This document shows positions 34,898 through 47,972 of a DNA stretch of 61,413 nucleotides, piece by piece. A program made the translations under genes and the position numbers. The notes under the pieces are model-generated. The model was not told where the DNA came from and did not search any database. It saw only the letters and a list, made by a program, of their open reading frames with translations. Each line of letters begins with the position of its first letter. The stretch's first letter is position 1. The DNA comes from Paramecium sonneborni (lineage: Eukaryota; Ciliophora; Oligohymenophorea; Peniculida; Parameciidae): positions 190,191 to 251,603 of the forward strand of contig CAJJDN010000009.1 in the NCBI GenBank assembly GCA_905182985.1, written 5' to 3'.

Positions 34898-37800
34898 CAT
34901 TATTCAATTTCACTTTATAAGATTCTTTCTTGATATACGACAATTTTATTTGAATTGACGCATAAAAATGTTAGAACTCCAATAATAATGAAAAACATGA
35001 TAGCTCCGACACCAAATTACCACCAAAAGTTTCTTCTTCTTTTTTCTGTATCCCAGAATGTATAATCTGGATAATAGTTAGTAATCATGAAAGAATTTCT
35101 GGAGAAATCTGAAGTAAAATTATTATAAGCAATCAATTCAATTTGAGTAATACCAAGTGAATATTTAATTGTTTAAGTATTAATACATTCTACTTAATTG
35201 ACAGTTATTTTAATTAGATTACTGACAAATAGATATTAGAATTATGTTTAATTAACTTGATACAAAATAGTTTAGTTATTAGTAATAATAGGATTACTAA
35301 TAGTATAATTAGTTAAATTTTAGATGCCCACAAAACCTACAGATGAACCAACATGTTAATAAACTTTATCTGGGTTGAATGTTACTTTAAGGGTTAAATC
35401 TTAAGTAAAGTCTTTAAGTGTTGGAATACCATAAAGACCAAAGACATACTCAGGATATCCTTTTTCATTTGAATCAGTATAAAAGAATCCAACAATGGCA
35501 TTACCTCCACAATAGATTCCCAAAGTCTTATATTTAGCAAATGAGATTAGTTTATATATAAGGTCTATATTAGGTTGACCACTTCTTTAAAGGATTGGTA
35601 AAGTTACCTAAAATAAATAAGAAGCATAAGTAGTTGATATTAAAAAAGGTGTTGACAAATAAGTGTTTGTTATCCAACCAATAGAAATGGAATTAACACT
35701 GAGAATTTCTATACCATCTAAATTATATTTAAAATATAAAAATACTTGGCAAAATTTATTAATAAGCTCCAAATTGAGAAATTTATTTATAAAAGAATTA
35801 TAAAATAGAGTTTTAATATAAAACTATAATTCCTGCATCCATTTTAGCTAAAAATTAACTTGCATTCTATTTATTAGAGGCACTCTTATCTCTTGTGTAA
35901 TTTTATCTTTCCAATTCTTAAGCATCAACAACAAATAATGAATAACTTTTAAATGGATAATTAAAATTATATTAATTAGGATTTAATAATTCTAATGTTT
36001 CATTTGTGGCATTAACTTTAACAGTTAAAACAAATTCATTGTATTAAAGTGCTAAAAAATTAAGTTAAAATTAAGCTGATATCAAATTTGGATATGATTA
36101 ATTATTAAGTAAGTTGTATGCTGAAAAACCTAACATTGTTCTGTTTTAATTATTTGTACCATTGTAATAATAGAAATATGTGTCATCCATATTAGAACAT
36201 ACAGTAATTAAATATCCAGGATCATAAGTAACAAATGAAAATATACAGTTTGCATCAATAAAAGCAGGAATTGTATATAAATATAATGCTTCCATTTCAA
36301 ATAGGATATACATAGCTCTTCCTGATTAAATAAATGTTTAAACTGTATCTTAACCTGCTATTATTCCTGAGGTTACTGAAGTGTAAACCAAAGAGAAATT
36401 AGCTTATTATCTTATAATTGGTTGAACTATACTGTTATTTATCACTTAATCTTTTTTATCTTTTTATAAACAATCTATAAAGATATCTTCCTAATCTAAT
36501 TCATATTTGTATCCTATTTTATTTATTGAAGTATAATTAGTTACATAACCAAAAAAATAATCAGCTGGATTAATATTCAAATAGAATATACATCCTAAAG
36601 TATTTATTGGAGAAAATGCCTAATTCTCTCTTTCAATTATTCCTATTTCTTATCTTGTTGACTTTATTTATCTTGTAAAAGAGGCAACTGTTGGCAAATT
36701 TACGTTAAAATTATTTTAAGCAATAACAGTAACTTCGAAAGTAGCTACTCTATTTTATTGAATATTTGGTGTGTATAACAAAGTGGCTTCTTTGAATACT
36801 TAGATTTGTTCTATTGTCTAAGAAATATTAGATGTCAAAAATAATAAATCATAATTAAAATTTAATTCTGAATCATGTACTTAATTATGTTCTCTATTTA
36901 TAGTAATGATATTTAAATTAGTTGGTAATTAGGCTAAATTTAAAATTGAATAAATTTATGAATATTCACTTATCGAAGGTTATAATATAACTAATTAATA
37001 TTGAGTTGTTTATGTGTTAAAGACTATAACATAAAATTTATCATTATTTGATATCCCAGAAACAAATGGCTATTATAGACTAATGTTAAATGAAGTCAAA
37101 TTTATCATTTAGAATTATGCTGTTTAAGTAAATAAAGTATCATAATACAAATATTCATAAGGGTAAAAATAAACATTCTATATTAAGGTTTAATTTTTAG
37201 TAGAAGTTTAAATTAAATAAATTCCCTATCTCACTATGCCAATATTGATTTATTACTATTTATAACTATTTGGATAATTAAAGGAAACAAATATAGAATA
37301 GACATATCTCTTTTAGGTCTCCTCTTAAATATCAAAATTATTTTTGTAATTCTAAATCATTAATAATTCAAATTGATTATCTACAAAATATGTATCATTA
37401 AAAATATATGGATTTGTAAATACTTATCTAGGATTTTATCCATATCCTGCAATTGTATATTAATGAATCAAAAGTGTATCTAAACAAATAATTGAATTAG
37501 GAGTATTAGTTAATATTATTAAAGCTTCTTGAACAAAATTAATACTTTAAATTATAATTTAAGGTGGAATTTCTTTAGCAATATTACTTACTTTCTTACT
37601 TCTTTTAAATTCCTCATGCATTTTATTGTAATTGTAATCAAAAATAAATATTTCTTTTTAAGTGGCAACTGCAATATAAAGTATTATATCTGCTTTAAAA
37701 GCAGCAATACCAGCAACAGTAGTGAAGCAATCATCAAGTATAATTGCTTCAAGCTTTTGACATGCCAAGAACTTACATTTTTCAATTTAAATATTGTTAT

Positions 37801-39904
37801 AGTTTGTAGTTAATTAAGTAAAAACAATATAAGTATCTTCATCAACTTGATAAGTATAAGTAAATGCAACAACATATTTATTTACTAATATATCAACTTA
37901 ATTTATATAGAGGAGTGTTGTATTTGGTTATAAGATTTCTGTTAAATTAAACTCTTTTTCCAATTTTTATTAAACTTCAATTTTATATTATAAATTGCTG
38001 CCAAAAAATTAATTACCTAAAGGCAGTAATTTAGATTAAGAGTTAAATAATAAAATTGGTTCTGAAAATGTTTAATTTTTTGTTAAAGCTACAAAATTAA
38101 ACATTTCATTAACATTTAGTAATTCATAATTGAATGTACAAACACATTATTTACCATCATAACTCGTTGCTTGAATTGAAATTTGGTTTAGTACATTATA
38201 ATTTTAAGTAAAAGTCTTTTTAGAATATAAGTATGGTATCTAAATTTAAAAAAATGTAACTTGTTTAGGTTGATATACTACAAACTTAGATCCAAAACCA
38301 TAAAAAATTGATAACAATGCTGGCAATTATGTATATTGTAAGAATCCATATTAAATCTTCTCTTGGGTCAACAGATATCTATTTTCATAAATAACAAAAC
38401 TGGCACTATTAGTGATTATGGAATATAATAGACTCACTTTTACTGATAATTTTTTATTTGTATCAAAATCAGAAGGTAATTGTGGTTTTTAAATAGATTA
38501 TAAATTAGATGTTGAATAAAATAATAATCCCTTTTTAGTAACAACAGTTATGAATAAGTTATATTCTCCATTTGTATATAATTCTCTATATGCACCCATA
38601 CCTTAAGCTTAATCTACAACTGTCATAATATTCTTATGTATTTTTTTAGTAAAGTCATGTACTACCAAAGCATCAAAAAACAATAAATAAACTATTGTTA
38701 CCATATATTAAAATTTATACTTTTGTCAATATCAGCCACATATGCTCCATAAGCAGCTTTATCATGATGATTTGAATGAAGAACTGACATTTTTGGTTTT
38801 TTAAATGATCTCTAAAATTCAACCTTAAATATATGAACTATAGTTTCAGGGTTAAAATAATTAGCATGTACAACAATTGCATAGAATTCCTCTAAATAAT
38901 AATGAAATAAAATTAAGTACTTTCTTAGTTGTTCAAGATTTACAAATAAGAAAATTCTAATTAATTACCCAAAACATATTCATAAGGAGACTAAATAAGT
39001 ACTCCTGGCAAATATTTAGTAAATATTTTTTTTATTACAATTCTTTAGAAATAATAAAATATTTAAAATCCTTGTTTTCTTGTAACACATGAAACAATAA
39101 TGTCAGAGTCAAAAATATAGGCAACATTTGTACAGATAGCAGTTTGAGTATCTAAAATGAATTAATATATCACTTGAAAATGAGTAAGTCAATTTATTCC
39201 AAGTTGGTTATTTTTATTTCAATGACGTCTCATAAACATAATATTCATTATTCTCTATTACTAGAGCTGCAAATAGGTCCTATTGATAATTGGGATTTGA
39301 CCAATTAAATTATGCAGCATCATCGATAAAGATCGTATTCTCTATAATTATTCATTAAAATTAAATATACCTGGAAATGATTAATTTGCTGTTGACTAGC
39401 TCGATGTAGTAGAATTTTATACGCCAAATTAAATTCCATCAATTTAGTAAGTTAAACCTTATCCATGAAAATAATTATCAAGAGATTATGTAAAAGAATT
39501 TGAATTTGATGGATAAATAATTTCAGGATGATCTTGGTTTACCTATCATAAATTTACAAATTCATTACTTCGCAACTTGTAAATCCCATTAAAATACCTC
39601 TGATCTAAGAGAGTATCAACAATAAAATCATTTATTAAAATATTGATTATTTTATTGCATTTCTTTAAAAGTAGTAAATGTTGAAATCAATAATTTTTAT
39701 ATAAAAGCATTAACTGTTTGATATCGAATAGATGCAAAGTGCGTAATCTAAAAGGATTCTGACAAAATAGAGTCCATAATCAATTAAGTCTTCTAAACTT
39801 AAATTATCATATCAGCAAAAGAATGTTAAACTCATCAACATAAATGTTAAAACTAAACTTCGATCACGTTCTTTTCCGTACTCATTTAATCCATTTAAAT
39901 ACAT
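34898..39904 (-). CDS. Very large type I membrane protein (about 1600 aa), family unknown
   Basis: Near-continuous minus-strand coding of 5 kb. The C-terminus is clear: an extracellular segment (KYSLGITQIELIAYNNFTSD, resembling a HYR/Ig-like strand pattern), YPDYTFWDTEKRRRN, a membrane helix FGVGAIMFFIIIGVLTFLC, a 20-residue cytosolic tail and TGA at 34898-34900. The body is rich in Asn, Ser, Thr, Tyr and beta-type alternation, with many NxS/T sites and aromatic pairs, as in large surface proteins. At least one intron is clear near the 5' end (29 nt, GTATATTTAA...TTATAG). The start is unresolved: ATG at 39904 leads into SLVLTFMLMSLTFFC then TGA. A second candidate is at 39777. In-frame TGA also occurs in FVNL-TGA-Q, unless a 15-nt GTAAATTTATGATAG is spliced. 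Confidence 0.65.
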
Positions 39905-39998
39905 TGAAACTTAAATCAACAATAAAAAATAGTCCATACTTCACACTTAATCTTCTATTGGATCATAAAAATACCTTCGAAAACCAAAACTCTCTATT

Positions 39999-40709
39999 AT
40001 GAGTGAAAAAGACCTTGAAAAACAATTACAATAGTAGTCAAAAGAATAATTTAAATAGAGAAGAAGAAGTTGTGAATGTGAAATTTGTGGACCTTTAAAT
40101 AGATTTTAAAAACAATGTATGAATCATGAATTCAGAATACAACATATAGAAAAAGAACGAGAATCTCCCATGCACAAATTTTAAAGATCCATTCGCAAAC
40201 ATTAAATTTATGTTATGGCACCTTATCTTTTTGCTAAAGAAATGCCTACTGAATCATTTGAATCATCAATTATCAGATAAAATACTATCAAAATCGAGAA
40301 AAAAAACACTCAATTACTTGATGTTATTAAATAAGAAGATGCTCTTCAAATTAATTCTTCAAAAATTTTAGATAGAACTCCAACTAAAAAACCAAGTTTT
40401 TTTGAATCATTTTTAGTCAAATAAAAAGAAATCATCAACAGTGAAAAAAATAAATTAATCAATAAATAGTTTTCGTCATTATCTTATCATCTTTTATCTA
40501 GAAATACTTATAAATCTATTAAACCATTTAAATACTAACTACCTTAAATTCAAACATAATTAAATAAGTAAGAGACTGCCCTTTCTACTGAAAGAAGTAC
40601 TAAGAAAAATTCAGTTAAAGAACTTTACATAAAACCATTTATTCATAAATATTCATCAAGAATTAGATTAGCTACTTTACCTGAATTAATTCCAAATCAT
40701 ATCTTATGA
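39999..40709 (+). CDS. Small basic protein with N-terminal Cys cluster
   Basis: 236 aa, intronless. Near residue 26 it has CECEICGPLNRF followed by QCMNHEFRIQHIEKERE. The three cysteines plus a fourth and His could bind zinc but do not match a named finger. The rest is Ser/Lys/Gln-rich without membrane segments. The C-terminus reads YIKPFIHKYSSRIRLATLPE. Unknown family. It lies 95 bp from the likely 5' end of the giant membrane-protein gene, on the opposite strand, so the pair is divergent. Confidence 0.75.
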
Positions 40710-41215
40710 TTATCTGTATGTTTATTATTTAGTTAAATATTTAATATATTCTTATGATCTATAAATTTATAACATAAAGATCACACTGTATTTATATTAT
40801 TATATAATTTAATTGTCATGAATTTCTATAAAGTTTTAAATATATAATGATTTCTATATTTATATTTTTATTTAATATAATAAAATTCTATGAATTTCAT
40901 AAATCTAATATAATTATTTATCTAATGATATTATCATTTAATATAGTTCTATAAATTTCAAACTATAAAACAAATAATATCTAATAAATAAAAATATTCA
41001 TTTAAGATTAATTGAATCAAATAAACCGAAAACGAATCCTGTCAAAGAATGATCAATTAAATTAAAACTATTACAATTTAGAATGCTTATATGATGTAAT
41101 AAACTGATGGAAAGTTTAAGGTATAAAATAGGAGAATTATAAGAAGAAAACGAGTTTTGAGAAAACGAAATTTAATAATAAAAAGTAGTCATTTTCAAAT
41201 TAAAATTAGTACTTA
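40710..41215. other. Intergenic, AT-rich
   Basis: 506 bp with imperfect repeats of TCTATAAATTT/TCATAAATCTA type. No frame of protein-like composition except the last 150 bases, where a short frame ends at TGA before the polycystin start. It must hold the polycystin promoter. Confidence 0.5.
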
Positions 41216-44080
41216 ATGGAAATTGATCCGGATAGCAAAGCTAGAAAACTTCGTTCTAGAATAATGGAACTAAACAGCCAGAAGAATGAATTATAATAGG
41301 AAATAGATGCAAAAGAAACAAGAAATAAGTTTCTTGAGAGAGAACTCTCAGATAGTTTAAAAAACTTAAATAATATGACTTTATATGTTTCAAAACAAAT
41401 AGAGATGATGGAAGCAGAAGCTCCTTAATAAGAGATTTTGGATAAGAATCGAATAAAAGAATTTTTAAAATAAATATCAAAGTAAGTATTAGAGAAATTT
41501 GGGTATCACATTGATAAATATTTTCGATATTTAGAAGAATGTGTTTCTGATGAATTTCCGGAATAGAATAATGCAGAAAATGATAATTAATATTAAACTC
41601 CACCTTTGACTTGTGCAATATAAGTAAAATGTCCAAAAGCATTATTATCAAAAGAGATAAGACTTTAAGATGACAACATAGATTACGTAACAGCAACATT
41701 TCGTTATTCAAAAATAAACAGTTTTTAAGATTTGAAAAAAGCATGTTTAGTTTATTGGAATATTTACAATATGGAATAAGTAAGGAAAGAAATGCATTAT
41801 GAAATGGGATAGAGTAGTTGTTATGATTAATAAACTAAATCAAAAGTTAATTAATAACCAGATTCTTAGATAGCTGAATAGATAGATGAAATAATATAAA
41901 AATAATAGCATGGATTAGTAAGTCCAGGATCAATGTAGACAACAAATAGAAATTTAATATCTCCTTAATCAGAATAAATATAAGAATGTGGAAACACAGA
42001 TTAAATAATGTTAGAGAAGTTTTGTAATAGATATGAAATAGTAAATGATAATTAAGAGAATATATAGAATACAGAGTTAATTGAGCGTTATTATAACAAA
42101 GTATTATCAGATTAGAATATATCATATCTGTGTGTGACATTAAAAAAGAAAAAAGTAAGAACTCATAGGAGAGGTTAATAATCTGAATCTAGATAATCAA
42201 ATAATACAAGTAATGTATAACCTGAAAGGAGTCAAATAAGTCATCCTCATTAGAGTGCAAATATAACATTTGATGGTTCTAAAGTAAGTGAAGATAAACC
42301 ATTAACTCAAATAGATGAGAATGAAGAAGAATATGATGAATAATAAGATTATGATTAATAAGATCTTAAAATTGGTTTATTTAGAAAATACATCTCTTTT
42401 TTTAATAGATTTCCTTTGTTGAAAAAACAATTTGTTATTAATGTAGATAAACTCAAAAAAAGAGGAAAAAGTGCAGAAAAAAATTAACTTGAAGAATTGA
42501 AAGGTGAGAAATTAGATGATAATCATATTTGCATTCTCTTTATTCTTATTATACTAATGATCTTGAATATTCTATTTTTATACTTCTTAGATAATGGAGC
42601 ATATATGCAATAACATATAAAGAAAATAGAAAGTGCTTTAAATGTTAATAAATTTCTTGCTATTTCCTCTATCACTGAATTATAAGACTATTACATTAAC
42701 ACTTAAGGTTTGATGTATCAATTTACTTCCAATAATTCAGATTTTAAGACATCATACGAAATTATTGGAGCATTACGATTTCGTTAATTAAGAACTTAAT
42801 ATACTTAATGTCCAAATCCCATTAGAACTGATAAACTTCCTTAAGTTACTTGTAATTACGAAATCTATAATGATTAAACATTTTTCACTGAATAAATAGG
42901 AGATGGTAAAAAACCTTGGATGCTTTTTACAGATTCTAAATACGATAGAATTACAGAGGGACAATTCAGTGATTATGATTCAAGTGGATATATTTAAGAT
43001 ATCAGATCAAATGATTTAACTCCAATTTATTATATTCATAATGTCATTGAAGGAATGTTTAAACATCCTTTTTATTTTGGTGAATCTATTATTGCCTAAA
43101 TCATGACTATGACCGTTCGGAGTAAAAATGATGGAATGTTTATTTTTATTGAATTTCTAGTTGAAGTTACTGGACTTGGAATCTATCCAAAATAACCTAA
43201 TATTTTACCATTCTCACCAAATATTTTCGGAAAAGGCTCATCTTCTCCTTATTCAATCTATGCTGAAATGCATTCAGAATCTCCAAATAGTCCTAATAAT
43301 AAAAATGTCGGATATATACTATATTTAATAACAGTACTCAAAATAATAGTTGGTATCGTTTACACAGTCTTTTAACTTATCAAAATGAAAGATTCATTTT
43401 CCTCTGGAATTAAATATTTTATTTCAGTTGTTTTCCTTGTGAATTCCATGTCATTAATACTTAACTTTTCAACGGCAGATCAAGCATTATAATTATTCAA
43501 ATAAAATATTAGTGTTTATGATCTTGTTCAAAAAACTAGTTACATTGATTTAGGTGATGTTGCAGACAGTTATAAAAGTATTCTTGTTATGACTTCATTG
43601 TGTATTTGTGCTCATTTAATCAGAATTTATCTCATGTTTAATATTTTTAAAAGTTTAGAATAAGCAATTGAAGCCATCGAATCTTAATATTTATAATTAT
43701 TATCTAGCTTTACATTACTTTTTCTTATTTTATCTGGCTTTGCTATTATCTTAACATCTTAAAAAGGACCATATTTTGTTAACTATAGTGTATTTACAAG
43801 ATCTTTTGCTTAACTAATTTTAATGCTTTGTAATAGTTCTAATGTTGGAGAATTTTATGATACAGATCTAACATTTTCTATGCTTTTCATGATATTCTTT
43901 TACTTTATACTATATCAATTTTTATTTGGAATCTTGGCAATCATATATATTGATTCATATAGATAAGTTGTTATTAGTTAAGGTTAACCTGAATCTAAAA
44001 TTTTGAAAAAAAACAATCTAATGAATTGGCTTTTTAATTGGTTACCCAGTAGAATATATTAAAAAAAAATTCAAGAATGA
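41216..44080 (+). CDS. Polycystin-type (PKD2/TRPP-like) cation channel
   Basis: 954 aa in a single exon, remarkable here for its length without introns. Cytosolic N-terminus of about 440 residues: a coiled coil (ARKLRSRIMELNSQKNELQQ), a compact segment PPLTCAIQVKCPKALLSKEI with NSFQDLKKACLVYW, and acidic Q-rich linkers. TM1 is HICILFILIILMILNILFLY. The large extracellular loop has the polycystin hallmark ALRFRQLRTQYTQCPNPI with a second Cys in VTCNYEIY. Then TM2 (YILYLITVLKIIVGIVYTVF), TM3, TM4, TM5 (LLSSFTLLFLILSGFAIIL), pore helix SVFTRSFAQLILMLCN and TM6 (FFYFILYQFLFGILAIIYI). Probably a ciliary or plasma-membrane Ca2+/cation channel. No EF-hand is seen. Confidence 0.88.
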
Positions 44081-44908
44081 AAATAATTTTATTTTAGTTA
44101 ATATTCATATTAATTCATCAATCTAATAAATGTTTTAATTATAAAGTCTATTTGATTCTATTGATTATTATAGATGTTTATATCCATCATGTTAAAATTT
44201 AAAATCCTTAAATATGATTAAGGTATACTTTAAATCGTTAGAATTAAATTCTCTTTTTATTCTTCAATATTCTTTAGTTAAAAATATATTGTAAGGTCAA
44301 AATAACTTAGTAGTTTTAAGGCTTTGGTTAAATCATAAAGTCAACATGTATTAAACAATAATATTTCTAAAATTAGCAATTTATTTGTTGATTATTTGTT
44401 TTAACAATAAATAAGCTTTAACATGAAACATATACTAAAAAATTTAGTTAAAAATCGACTTATAAAACCCAAAAAAAATTACATAATTTCAAAGATTTTT
44501 GATATCATTAATATATTTAAAATCTTTTTTTTGTAATTGTAAAAATCACTTGATAAATATTTTCATGTCATCTATATTTTTTATCTTATTTTGATTTTAA
44601 GGAATACATAAGTATTGAACAAAATAGATTTTTTAATTATTTTATAAAAAAGTGTAATCATACATTTTTGAAATTTTACTAGTCATTCATTCATTTCTTA
44701 AATAAATGGTGAAATGAAACTATTTTATTATTATTAGCTTTATGGTGATTAAGAATTATTAATTCCAAAAATATATAATTACTTTACAATTTTTAATCAC
44801 TAAGTTTTTCCAAAAATAATATCAAACGATTGGATAACAGAATTTGATAATTTATTTTTAAACAATTATGTAAGTTATGTATTTATTGATAAGATTTGAT
44901 ATATCACT
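44081..44908. other. No firm gene; scattered coding-like fragments
   Basis: Minus-strand piece LELIILNHHKANNNK near 44,760 and plus-strand hydrophobic pieces occur, none extendable into a gene. It separates the polycystin stop from a weak plus-strand gene. Confidence 0.4.
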
Positions 44909-45492
44909 ATGGAAAAGCAAAGGAAATTAGGTTCAAATTTTAGGCTTGAAGATGTAATCTCTGTAATCTAAAAAAATTATATCATTAGCATGGACTGAAT
45001 AATTTATAATATTTTCTGCCAAAATCTGTTAACTTTTTATAAATATTTTATATTAAAAAGGAAAAATAAAATGTATTGAATCATTCTTATATCCAAGGAC
45101 TGAAACCTGTAGTTTGTAGAGCAACTGAATTATTTTTGATAACCTATACTTTTGGGAATATCCTTTTATAGTTTTTTTGTCTTCTTTCATTAAAGAAATA
45201 TTATTATTTTTTATTTTATGTTTCTTCAATATTCCTTCTAAGGACTCTTAATTATAATTAGCCATATTGCAAAGCTCCAATTAATGATGGCTTATCTTAT
45301 AATTTTATATTTGGTAATTTAACTTATTCTTAGCTTAAATTTACATTAAGTAATGATGAACAATCAGTTGAATATGATGAATACCTGTAAAATCTTAAAT
45401 TTCTATGCATATATTAAAATTCTGTGATTTATAATAATAAATATAATAAGTGCTATATAAAATAATTCATTTTTATTTATGCAACAATGTGA
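44909..45492 (+). CDS. Probable small membrane protein, 182 aa
   Basis: Joining ATG 44909 (MEKQRKLGSNFRLED) across a 35-nt GTAATCTC...CATTAG segment gives an exact 183-codon frame to TGA 45490-45492. It contains NHSYIQGLKPVVCRATELFL, a hydrophobic stretch around YYYFLFYVSSIFLL, then a polar part with KAPINDGLSYNFIFGNLTYS and LSNDEQSVEYDEYLQNLKFL. Composition looks coding, but no family is recognised and the intron is longer than its neighbours. The 3' end overlaps the convergent gene below by 26 bp. Confidence 0.45.
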
Positions 45493-45847
45493 TTCTATGA
45501 GCATTTCTTAATAAGCATTTTTATCTAATTTTTCTTTTTAATTCGCTATCAATTTACAAATCAGGAATATTTAGTAATGGCTAAGATTAAGCTTGAGATT
45601 CAAAAGGTTTCCTTCTTCCAAATTTATTATTTTGGCAGTAGGTTTCAGTAGAAGTATTCTCATTACCAATCATAATTCTACTTACTTAAAGAGATGGCAA
45701 TTTTAATTGTAATTTTTTCTTGCTTTTAAAATAAAATGGAATAACTTGATCTTAATCATTTGATTCAGTATTTATAAATTTTAAAGCATTATTTTAAAAT
45801 AATTCTGACTTCCTTGAACTCAGATTTTTAATCTTTTATTTATTCAT
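45467..45847 (-). CDS. Small basic Q/K-rich protein, 126 aa
   Basis: Intronless 127-codon frame from MNKQKIKNLSSRKSELFQN to TGA. Contains PFYFKSKKKLQLKLPSLQ, FGRRKPFESQAQSQPLL and a basic end (KRKIRQKCLLRNAHRI). No membrane segment. A GTAAGTAGAATT...AATGAG segment could be an in-frame 27-nt intron. Family unknown. Its start is 108 bp downstream of the stop of the Q/N-rich gene, in tandem. Confidence 0.55.
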
Positions 45848-45954
45848 ATTATTAAAAATAATAATTCGTTCTTAATGATAATCATATATCAATAAACTGT
45901 TTGGTTAGTATATATTTAAATATAAAACTACAAAAATATCAATAAATCACGAAA

Positions 45955-47972
45955 TCAAGATATAACGCATGAACAACTATCACAGACACTTTATTCTTAA
46001 ATAATATTATAATCTTTCCAATTATCTACAATGTTAATATCAATCAAACCAATATTAGGAACGACTTCATCTCTAAAACTAATTTAATGATTCTTATCAT
46101 TTTTAATTATTTCATGATGAAACATATCAATTCTAATTTTCTATTAATAATGTTTTGAATTATTGTCTGTAATCATTTTTTCAAAAATTTCATTTAGCTC
46201 CTCAATTTTAGTCCAACTATCTCCATTGCATTGTGATACTTAAATCATTAAGAAATGATTTTGTGTTATTAAAAATAATGAAATAAAATTACTTATTAAA
46301 TATTGATTCTATGTAAAAATATCAAAAATCAAAAAGTTATAAAATTTACTTTTTTTTATCATCTCTATCAAATTAACCTAGTTTTCTCTCTAAAAATTTA
46401 TCTAATAATGTTAATGATACTGTGTCATGCTAATTACTTTTATCTCCAATTTGTGATAATTACTTTTTTGACAATACTTATTTATTAGTTAAAGGATCTA
46501 AAAGAATTTAAGTAATTTTTGATTTATTAATAACTAATCCTTCAAATTCTGATTATTATTATTGAATTTACAATTTTGAAACATCTTCTTTTAAATTAAT
46601 TTATTCTTAAAAAGATGCGTCATCTAATAACATATTTTCTGGTTAAACAGATGCATCAAAACAAAATTGTTATACACTATTATTCTGATTCTCTGAAATT
46701 TCAGATTAAGATTTTTAAAATATAGAATCTGTCATTACTTGTTATTAAATTGGATTTTCTTGAAAAGAAAGCATATTTTAAATCACTTATTATTATGTTT
46801 AAGGTTATTAATATTGATTAAATTATTATTAAAAAGAATTTTAGTTTTAATATTATTAACATTTTATTTGATCTTTAAAATATTATTGTTACTAATTTTA
46901 TTAATAAGAATATTATTAAACTTATTATTATTGTATTAAAGAATAATTTTATTATTAGCAAGGAACAGTCTAGAAAAATAAATTTTGTTAATTTTATTAT
47001 TGAGGATATTAATATTATTTTGTCTAATAACCATAGTAACTTTAAGGCATCGGTGGATAATTAAAGTTTGAAGTATTGTTATTATTACCAGTAAATTATA
47101 TTGCTGATTATCCATATAATAGTTCATTTGAATTTTATGAGTTGTATGGTTATGAAGTTTATTATGGATTATTAATGTTATTCATTTAAGGAGGAAATGG
47201 TGGTATCATAGATCTGCAATTTTGTTATTAATCTATTGAAGATAAATTTTATTATTATTCATTGTCATGATAATACCCTACAATTTTTGGTTATGGGGTT
47301 ATAGAATATGAATTAATTGAAGATATAGGTTATGAACATTAGCTATCACATTTGGACTAAAAACTTTATAATTATTTCTTAAAAGCAAATTTTATTCTTC
47401 CATAATCTTTTTATTTCTTATTATAGATTTATAAATTAAAATATATATTTAAATCTATTCCTTTTTATTTTTTAAATATTCCCATATAGTAGCCTAATAA
47501 TTTTTAAAATTTCATTATTTTATAAGCTCTTTTTGCTACTGTTTTATTGAAATCGATTGACTATTAATTTTAAAAACAATTATTAAATTCCTCCATAAAC
47601 TTAGGAAAACTTGGAATATTTGTGATAAATGATGATAAGTACTTAATTGTTGATATGTAACATTTTAAATCATCAGGATAATTTTCAAACGAACAATGAA
47701 AAAAAATTTAGTCTAATCTGCATTAAACTTATTTTATTGCTCTTTATTATAAATAAAAATTACTCTTGCATGTACTTCAAAATAAGTAATTGCTGATATT
47801 CTATAACTAATTTTTCAATCTCTTATTTTTTGCTTGCAATATCAGAGTTTTATAAAACATTAATTTAGAAATAATTTTCTTTTTGGATTAGTATTTGTTC
47901 CTATTTTAATAATTTTTAAGCTTGCTCTTATATAACTGCTTGAGCTAAGAATTTCAATTATTAATTTTGCAT
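45955..47972 (-). CDS. Q/N-rich protein with N-terminal coiled coil
   Basis: Start at 47972 (MQNQQLKFLAQAVIQEQAQK). A 22-nt intron (GTAATTTTTATTTATAATAAAG) joins this coiled coil to a globular part (LDQIFFHCSFENYPDDLKCY, SSFITNIPSFPKFMEEFNN) and then to MIPPFPPQMNNINNPQQTSQ. There follow about 150 residues of Q/N/Y low complexity, an acidic region (KSQSEISENQNNSVQQFCFD) and a C-terminal domain (WTKIEELNEIFEKMITDNN, NWKDYNIIQEQSVCDSCSC). One more intron, near 46,350, is required (length 3n+1), but its borders are unclear. The Q/N block resembles prion-like or phase-separating domains. Function unknown. The N-terminal 133 bases also occur in the artefactual copy at 48965-49097. Confidence 0.65.

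Noticed and set aside
37529..37813. Plus-strand frames opposite the giant membrane-protein gene
   Set aside because: They lie antisense to a continuous minus-strand frame and have no motifs.
41256..42140. Long minus-strand frames opposite the polycystin gene
   Set aside because: Leu/Ile-rich antisense shadows of the AT-rich coding strand; the plus-strand frame has family motifs.
44925..44945. GGTTCAAATTTT resembling a tRNA T-loop
   Set aside because: No matching acceptor or anticodon stems could be drawn around it, and it lies in a probable exon.
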